From assembly GCA_023419605.1 (NCBI GenBank), contig JAEZXR010000078.1, positions 1 through 46,101 on the forward strand: 46,101 bases of DNA, in the 5' to 3' direction. Position numbers and translations under genes: made by a program. Below are positions 41,695 to 46,101 of this stretch, piece after piece. How positions within the stretch are numbered: the stretch's first letter is position 1; each line of letters opens with the position of its first letter. Under the pieces are notes generated by a model, which was not told the DNA's origin, did no database searches, and was given only the letters and a program-made list of their open reading frames with translations. The DNA is from Bacillota bacterium. GTDB lineage: Bacteria > Bacillota > Clostridia > Acetivibrionales > JAEZXR01.

Positions 41695-43467
41695 ATGCGT
41701 CAAAGGATTAATAAAATTATAAGCGTCATAGTTACTATCATCATCGTATTTTCGCCTTTTACTACTCATGCACAGATAAACACTGCTGCTGTACAGCGTT
41801 TTTCGGATATACCTGAGGGCCATTGGGCCGATGAAATCATTCATGAAGCACGTACGAAAAACATCACCCAGGGTATGGAGAACAATCGTTTCGGTCTGGG
41901 AATGCCTTTAAAAAGAAGTGAATTTGTGAAGTCTTTGGTCAGTATGTTGAATTGGGAATTGGTGGATCCGGCTATCGGCAGTTTCGATGATAACAGGGAT
42001 AAAAGCCAGTGGTTTTACAAATATGTTGAAACAGCGGCAGCTCACGGCGTATTCGGAAAGGATTCCGGGATTTTCAGACCGGACGAGCCTATTACACGGG
42101 AGGAAATGGTGGTTATGATCGTCCGCGGATTGGGCTATGGCCTGCTGGCGGAGCAAAAGTGGAATATGGAAAGAACTTTCGATGACATAGATTCCAATAT
42201 TGGATATATCACTGTTGCAAAGGAGCTGGGCATTGTGAGCGGGAAAGGGAACAATCTGTTCGAACCGTCAGGTACTGCCAGCAGAGAAGAAGGAATTGCC
42301 ATGCTGATGAGGATGTATAATAAATTGAATAGCGGCCTCCAGGATCTGCACGCTTTTTATGCCATCAGTTCCTACGGACAAAGGGACTTTATTCCTGCGC
42401 TGTCTTCTGTCAGCTTTGGATGGAGCCGCTTGGAATTCGATCCGGTAAAGAATCAGGTCATTCTCAATATGTCCCAGCAAAACGGAAATAGTTTTTCACT
42501 TCCCACTGGGTTTAGGGAGCCGGTGGACCTTGCCAGGGAAAATCATGTTTCCGCGCAGCTCAGCGTTTTTGCATCCCAGGATCAATTGGTAACCGATACA
42601 CAAAAGCAATCCCAGGTTGGGTTGGTCGAATACATCGTATCCAACCCGGAGGTGCGGAAATCCGTGATCGCGAGTATTATGCAGCAGTTGGATTCCACTG
42701 AAAAAGACGGTGAAAAAACCTCTTTTGACGGTGTGGTCATTGACTTTGAAAATATGAAAGATACTTTTACGAAAGGTTCTTATCTCAGCCAATCCTTCAA
42801 TATCTTTTTGTCCGAACTGAAAGAAGAGTTGGTTCACGGGAATAAAAAGCTATATGTTGCTGTCCACCCCAAAAGAAAACCGGGGCAACTGTACTATGAT
42901 GGATATGATTACAAAGCCATCGGTCAACTGGCTGATAAAGTCATTCTCATGGCCCACGATTATAATGCAACGCGCCTGACCGAGGAGGAGATGAAGCAGG
43001 GCTATACACTGACTCCTCTCACGCCCATCGACGAAATTTACTATGCTTTAAAGGCTGCCACTGACAAAAATTCCGGGATTTCCGATCCGGGTAAGATTTG
43101 GCTCCAAATATCTTTTGGCTCGGTACAGTGGAAATTAAAGGACGGAAAAGTTATTAACCAGTCCGCGTATCTACCCTATTATTCAAGTATCCGGGAAAGA
43201 CTCGTAAGCACTGACCCCACACAAAATCTAAGCGTTCAGTATCCTGAAAACATTAAAAATCCACTTCTGCGTTACTTCAATTCCGGAGATACTACTGATA
43301 ATGTCCTATGGTATGAAGATTCGAGAAGTGTTCAAGCCAAGATTCAAATGGCAAAGCTGTTTGGCGTTACCGGGATCTCGCTGTGGCGGTTGGGTACGGT
43401 TCCCAATTATGAAGCCGGGATACATCTGGATGTATGGCAGCAAATCGTCAAGCTCGCAGAAAAGTAA
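41695..43467 (+). CDS. SLH-domain glycoside hydrolase family 18-like protein
   Basis: 590 residues. Signal peptide (about 1-27), then SLH repeats (about 35-220: RFSDIPEGHWADEIIHEA, SFDDNRDKSQWFYKYVETAAAHGVF, TFDDIDSNIGYITVAKELGIV) that anchor the protein to wall polymers. The GH18 barrel (about 235-585) has FDGVVIDFE: D345, D350 and catalytic acid E352. Relatives include SLH chitinase-like and spore-cortex YaaH/SleL-like N-acetylglucosaminidases, so the natural target may be peptidoglycan or chitin. GGGGGG precedes the ATG. Confidence 0.9.
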   Translation: MRQRINKIISVIVTIIIVFSPFTTHAQINTAAVQRFSDIPEGHWADEIIHEARTKNITQGMENNRFGLGMPLKRSEFVKSLVSMLNWELVDPAIGSFDDNRDKSQWFYKYVETAAAHGVFGKDSGIFRPDEPITREEMVVMIVRGLGYGLLAEQKWNMERTFDDIDSNIGYITVAKELGIVSGKGNNLFEPSGTASREEGIAMLMRMYNKLNSGLQDLHAFYAISSYGQRDFIPALSSVSFGWSRLEFDPVKNQVILNMSQQNGNSFSLPTGFREPVDLARENHVSAQLSVFASQDQLVTDTQKQSQVGLVEYIVSNPEVRKSVIASIMQQLDSTEKDGEKTSFDGVVIDFENMKDTFTKGSYLSQSFNIFLSELKEELVHGNKKLYVAVHPKRKPGQLYYDGYDYKAIGQLADKVILMAHDYNATRLTEEEMKQGYTLTPLTPIDEIYYALKAATDKNSGISDPGKIWLQISFGSVQWKLKDGKVINQSAYLPYYSSIRERLVSTDPTQNLSVQYPENIKNPLLRYFNSGDTTDNVLWYEDSRSVQAKIQMAKLFGVTGISLWRLGTVPNYEAGIHLDVWQQIVKLAEK

Positions 43468-43541
43468 TTAAGAAAAAGCCTGGACTTTGCATTAAGGTTT
43501 GAAATTATGAAATAAAGTGCATTTAGAAAAGAGGTTTAGAA

Positions 43542-44186
43542 ATGGCTGTTAAGAAAGTGTTTTGGGAAAATCCATACTTAACTGAAATTGAAGCGAAGGT
43601 AACAAGTGCAAATGATAATGTTATAACCCTTGATAAGACCGTGGTTTTTGCTTTTTCAGGAGGGCAACAATCTGATTCAGGAACAATAGCTGGATTTCAG
43701 ATTATTGAAGCAAAAAAAGAAGGAAAGGAAATTTTCTATACGATTGAACAAAATCATAATTTAAACGCAGATCAAAAGGTTCTGGTTGTAATTGATTGGG
43801 AGAAAAGGTACAGATTAATGAAATTGCATTTTGCAGCGGAACTCATTTTGGAATTAGTTTATCGGAATTATAATCACCCTGAAAAAATTGGAGCAAACAT
43901 CACTGTAGACAAAGCAAGGGTGGATTTCTTTTGGAAGGGAAATATATCGGAGATTTTTCCGGAGCTTATGAATAAAGTAAACAATCTTGTAGACTCGGAC
44001 CTGGACATAATCAGTGATTTCAGTGATGAGGAAAATGAAAAAAGATACTGGAAAATAGAAGGGTTTGCACAAGTACCCTGTGGAGGAACACATTTAAGGA
44101 AGACAGGAGAAATAGGCTCAATAGCTTTAAAAAGAAATAACCTGGGCGGGGGAAAGGAAAGAATCGAAATATATCTGCAGCCCTAA
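43542..44186 (+). CDS. Alanyl-tRNA editing protein, AlaX-like
   Basis: Hydrolyses mischarged Ser-tRNA(Ala) or Gly-tRNA(Ala) in trans. 214 residues with an N-terminal beta-barrel (FSGGQQSDSGTI, a variant of the GGGQPxDxG loop) and an editing domain. The zinc site normally uses H-x3-H and C-x3-H. The second pair is intact (C180, H184 in CGGTHLRKTGEI), but the first reads LHFAAE, with H96 and E100 in place of the second His. It is more AT-rich than the carbohydrate genes upstream. GAGG is 11 bases upstream of the ATG. It stands alone at the junction with the integrated element. Confidence 0.88.
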   Translation: MAVKKVFWENPYLTEIEAKVTSANDNVITLDKTVVFAFSGGQQSDSGTIAGFQIIEAKKEGKEIFYTIEQNHNLNADQKVLVVIDWEKRYRLMKLHFAAELILELVYRNYNHPEKIGANITVDKARVDFFWKGNISEIFPELMNKVNNLVDSDLDIISDFSDEENEKRYWKIEGFAQVPCGGTHLRKTGEIGSIALKRNNLGGGKERIEIYLQP

Positions 44187-44280
44187 GAGTAACCTTTTTG
44201 TTACCGCAATGTTCAAATGTAATGGAATGGGCATAGATACTTCCATTGTTTATGCCGAATAACGGGTAGTAAAATAAAAG

Positions 44281-44331
44281 TATTTACGGGGGCACAAGGT
44301 AACCTTGCTTCCTCGTAAATATTTTTTTATT
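44281..44331 (+). terminator. Intrinsic terminator after the AlaX-like gene
   Basis: TATTTACGGGGG / CTTCCTCGTAAATA with an inner CAAGGTAACCTTG palindrome, followed by TTTTTTT. Another pair of overlapping inverted repeats (ATGGAA/TTCCAT, GGCATA/TATGCC) lies just before, at 44223-44256. Confidence 0.85.
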
Positions 44332-44401
44332 TGGAACCATCTGTGTCAAAACAGACACAACAAAGCCCTTGAAGGTCTTAAACTTCAAGGACTTTACATC
44401 A

Positions 44402-44447
44402 TGGAGCTGGTGGACGGAATCGAACCCCCGACCTATTGATTACAAGT
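44402..44447 (-). other. tRNA-Thr(UGU) 3' half, attachment site of an integrated element
   Basis: On the minus strand: CTTGTAATCAAT (anticodon loop with TGT and 3' stem), then the T arm GGGGGTTCGATTCC, the acceptor strand CCACCAGC, discriminator T and encoded CCA. The 5' half is absent: upstream of the anticodon loop the sequence no longer fits a tRNA. A bare 3' half ending at the anticodon loop is what tyrosine-recombinase integration into a tRNA gene leaves. The intact tRNA should lie beyond 46101. Confidence 0.85.
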
Positions 44448-44452
44448 TAGTC

Positions 44453-44466
44453 GGAACGTATGTTCC
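44453..44466. repeat. Small inverted repeat next to the att core
   Basis: GGAAC-GTAT-GTTCC lies 6 bases inside the element from the att core, followed by GTTAC words at 44476 and 44490 (in CCGTTACC and CGGTTACG). It could be a core- or arm-type recombinase or directionality-factor site. Confidence 0.35.
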
Positions 44467-44501
44467 GGGAAACCCGTTACCTTTAGGCGGTTACGTGCTA
44501 T

Positions 44502-45041
44502 TTATGCCAATCCAGGCATCTGGATTTTCTCGGGTTTAATCATAGCATTTTCAATCTTATTTTTTAGATTGTTTATATCATACGAAAAATTCACTGGAAT
44601 ATGAATTATAGGTAAGTTTGCGCTTGAAAATGCTTTGTCTACAAATATATCTCTTTCCTTTCTGTTATCTTTTTTGTGTGATGAGTCATCAAGTTCAATA
44701 ATCAATAAGGGGGTATAATTATTTTTGTCGCATAAAACAAAATCCACGTGTTTCGATTTTATTTTGTTCCAGTGTATGGCTTTGCTTTCAGATTCCTTTG
44801 GAATATATAAAAGATCTGCTAATCTAACCTTTGAAAACACGTAGTAGTTTTTGTCCTCTATAGCTGAATGTAGCGCTTTAAAAAATTGATATTCTGCCTT
44901 TGAAAAAATATAATCCTTTTTCTTGTACAAAAAAGTTATTTCTTTATTTTCAGACTTTTTAGAAAATGTAATATTTTTTCTCTTGGTCAAAATGCTGATT
45001 ATAATTACAATAATTGCCAATGAAATTAATAATAGTTCCAT
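44502..45041 (-). CDS. DUF2726 family protein with N-terminal membrane helix
   Basis: 179 residues. N-terminal TM helix (LLLISLAIIVIIISIL), a short Lys-rich linker, then a DUF2726 domain (about 45-165). The domain has the restriction-endonuclease-like core HVDFVLCDKNNYTPLLIIELDDSSH: D-x(n)-E-x-D spacing after a beta strand. This suggests a nuclease-like fold, but a full PD-(D/E)xK Lys is not certain. It is very AT-rich compared with the chromosome to the left. It ends 54 bases from the att core and lies downstream of the repressor on the same strand. AAGGAGTG precedes the ATG. Confidence 0.82.
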   Translation of the reverse strand: MELLLISLAIIVIIISILTKRKNITFSKKSENKEITFLYKKKDYIFSKAEYQFFKALHSAIEDKNYYVFSKVRLADLLYIPKESESKAIHWNKIKSKHVDFVLCDKNNYTPLLIIELDDSSHKKDNRKERDIFVDKAFSSANLPIIHIPVNFSYDINNLKNKIENAMIKPEKIQMPGLA

Positions 45042-45060
45042 AAAGACACTCCTTTTGTAT

Positions 45061-45699
45061 TTATAATTTAATAAATATTTGAATTACTTTACCTATAACT
45101 TCTACGTTGTTTTGTTGTGTATCTATTATTCTTGTTGTGTGCATTGGGTTTGTGCTGTGTGGTTCTAGTACTACTATATTTTCTTTTCTGTTGAACTTTT
45201 TTATAGTAGCTTCTTCTCCTTCTACTAACACTACAGCAATTTCTCCATTTTTAACTTCATTTTGTGTTCGGACTAAAACAAGAGAATTTTCTGTAATATG
45301 ACTTAAATTCATGCTATCTCCAATAACTTTAAGAAAAAAACATTGGCTGGAGGGAATATTAATATCTGCTATATTTTTGTATCCTATTATATTTTTTTCC
45401 GCAAATATAGGCTCTCCTGCTTTTATAGTTCCTAATATAGGTAATTTTATAAAATTTGTTGGTATGATAGCATTACTCGGTATTTCTGAATTGTTTTCAC
45501 TCTCTCTACATAATAAATAATCAATCGTGACATTAAATATATCTGCTAATTGACTAATATGTGATTCATTAAGCCTTTTTACACCTTTTTCTAAATCATA
45601 ATAATACTGTACTGATATTCCAAGTTTTTTTGATATTTCAATCCCACTTAATTTGGCCTTTTTTCTTAGTTCTCTCATTCTATTGGGATGCTCACTCAT
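45061..45699 (-). CDS. CI/LexA-like phage repressor (XRE HTH + S24 peptidase)
   Basis: 212 residues. N-terminal XRE HTH (about 8-64, MRELRKKAKLSGIEISKKLGISVQYYYDLEKG) and C-terminal S24 autoprotease. The cleavage bond is probably A94-G95 in TIKAGEPI, the nucleophile S129 in IGDSMN and the general base K167 in EEATIKKF. This is the layout of SOS-inducible repressors of prophages and ICEs. It likely binds the palindromes at 45760-45910, keeping the rightward promoter off. AAGGAGATAAAT precedes the ATG. AT-rich. Confidence 0.93.
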   Translation of the reverse strand: MSEHPNRMRELRKKAKLSGIEISKKLGISVQYYYDLEKGVKRLNESHISQLADIFNVTIDYLLCRESENNSEIPSNAIIPTNFIKLPILGTIKAGEPIFAEKNIIGYKNIADINIPSSQCFFLKVIGDSMNLSHITENSLVLVRTQNEVKNGEIAVVLVEGEEATIKKFNRKENIVVLEPHSTNPMHTTRIIDTQQNNVEVIGKVIQIFIKL

Positions 45700-45759
45700 T
45701 TTATTTATCTCCTTGTGCTTTTCTTAGTATAGTTTATCATTTATTGGAAATTTAATCAA

Positions 45760-45910
45760 TAATCTAATAGATTAAAACAGGAGATATTCTAAGCTATTGG
45801 ATGAAAATATAAGATGATTGGACTGGATTAATCTATTTGATTAAATATGGGCATTGACAAAATTAATCTAATAGATTAAAATATAAATATAAATTAAGCT
45901 AGTAGATTGA
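45760..45910. promoter_or_regulatory. Operator array, consensus TTAATCTAATAGATTAA
   Basis: Four copies: 45760-45774 (perfect TAATCTA-A-TAGATTA), 45828-45844 (TTAATCTATTTGATTAA), 45863-45879 (perfect 17-mer) and 45894-45910 (TTAAGCTAGTAGATTGA). Spacing between the last three is 35 and 31 bases, about three helical turns, as expected for cooperative repressor dimers. They lie between the leftward repressor gene and a rightward promoter. Confidence 0.85.
45854..45882 (+). promoter_or_regulatory. Rightward early promoter of the integrated element
   Basis: TTGACA (45854-45859), 17 bases, TAAAAT (45877-45882). The third operator (45863-45879) fills the spacer, so repressor binding would exclude polymerase directly. 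Confidence 0.85.
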
Positions 45911-46101
45911 TTCTTCAACGCCACAATCCAGTGGCAATCCCTCCCGGAATCCCAAACCGGGGAACGGTTCTAAACCGGACAATGCTATATAAGATGCAGA
46001 CAAATTGCTGGACAATCACTAGATACTGTGAGGTTGAGGTAGTACAGCGACTAATGTATAGGTATAGCTACATACAACAGTTAGGATAACAGGTATATCC
46101 T
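45911..46101 (+). other. Start of the element's rightward transcript, no gene called
   Basis: A 60-codon frame (TTG 45907 to 46089) spans this part, but it begins inside the fourth operator, has no ribosome binding site and resembles nothing I know. Short inverted words (CCGG...CCGG around 45954-45999, GGATAACAGGTATATCC at the end) are present. A cro-like or antirepressor gene would be expected to start near or past the window end. Confidence 0.4.

Noticed and set aside
45907..46089. 60-codon frame at the right end
   Set aside because: It starts with TTG inside an operator, has no ribosome binding site and no recognisable sequence.

Overview
The window looks like chromosome from a spore-forming, carbohydrate-degrading member of the Clostridia (Ruminiclostridium/Acetivibrio-like). 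It has moderate GC, AGGAGG-type ribosome binding sites, a GerA-type germinant receptor operon, the Firmicutes L27/Prp pair, an SLH-domain glycosidase and a large secreted beta-helix protein with carbohydrate-binding modules. The genus is an inference from gene content.

Layout. 1-850 is a graveyard: the 3' end of a sugar-isomerase-like gene cut by an IS-like end, repeated IS-like motifs and a stub of a LexA-type DNA-binding domain. Then come tRNA-Pro(CGG) on the minus strand, a cell-wall amidase, and a minus-strand gerAA-gerAB-gerAC operon. 5918-13533 is a conserved housekeeping block: B12-binding radical SAM protein, DUF2344 protein, RNase E/G, L21 with its leader RNA, Prp, L27, ObgE, a small Cys protein and YhbY. 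13534-14690 holds two structured-RNA candidates and a small unknown gene. 14690-17024 has a DUF4364 regulator and an FAD/Rieske oxidoreductase.

17215-20363 is a polar amino-acid ABC transporter operon behind a promoter, leader and intrinsic terminator (an attenuator of unknown signal). 20575-26008 is an anaerobic glycerol-3-phosphate module: glpK, the antiterminator glpP, then a leader with a terminator that GlpP probably controls, then GlpA-type dehydrogenase, a second flavoprotein and a DUF1667 Cys protein. 26149-43467 is a carbohydrate region: a PF12831 flavoprotein with a cre-like box, a PocR-AraC regulator, an intracellular GH5, a membrane Cache-AraC regulator, an LplB/YtcP-type ABC transporter with its lipoprotein, a membrane-anchored PPIase-like foldase, a 1053-residue beta-helix/CBM protein and an SLH-GH18 protein. 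The likely logic is surface processing, oligosaccharide import and cytoplasmic hydrolysis.

After an AlaX-type editing protein, the 3' half of a tRNA-Thr(UGU) gene (44402-44447) stands without its 5' half. This marks the junction with an integrated element that fills the rest of the window. Its first genes are an AT-rich DUF2726 protein and a CI/LexA-like self-cleaving repressor, facing a set of four palindromic operators, one of which sits inside a near-consensus rightward promoter. Several short mobile-repeat families are scattered between genes, one of them inserted inside the L21 leader RNA.
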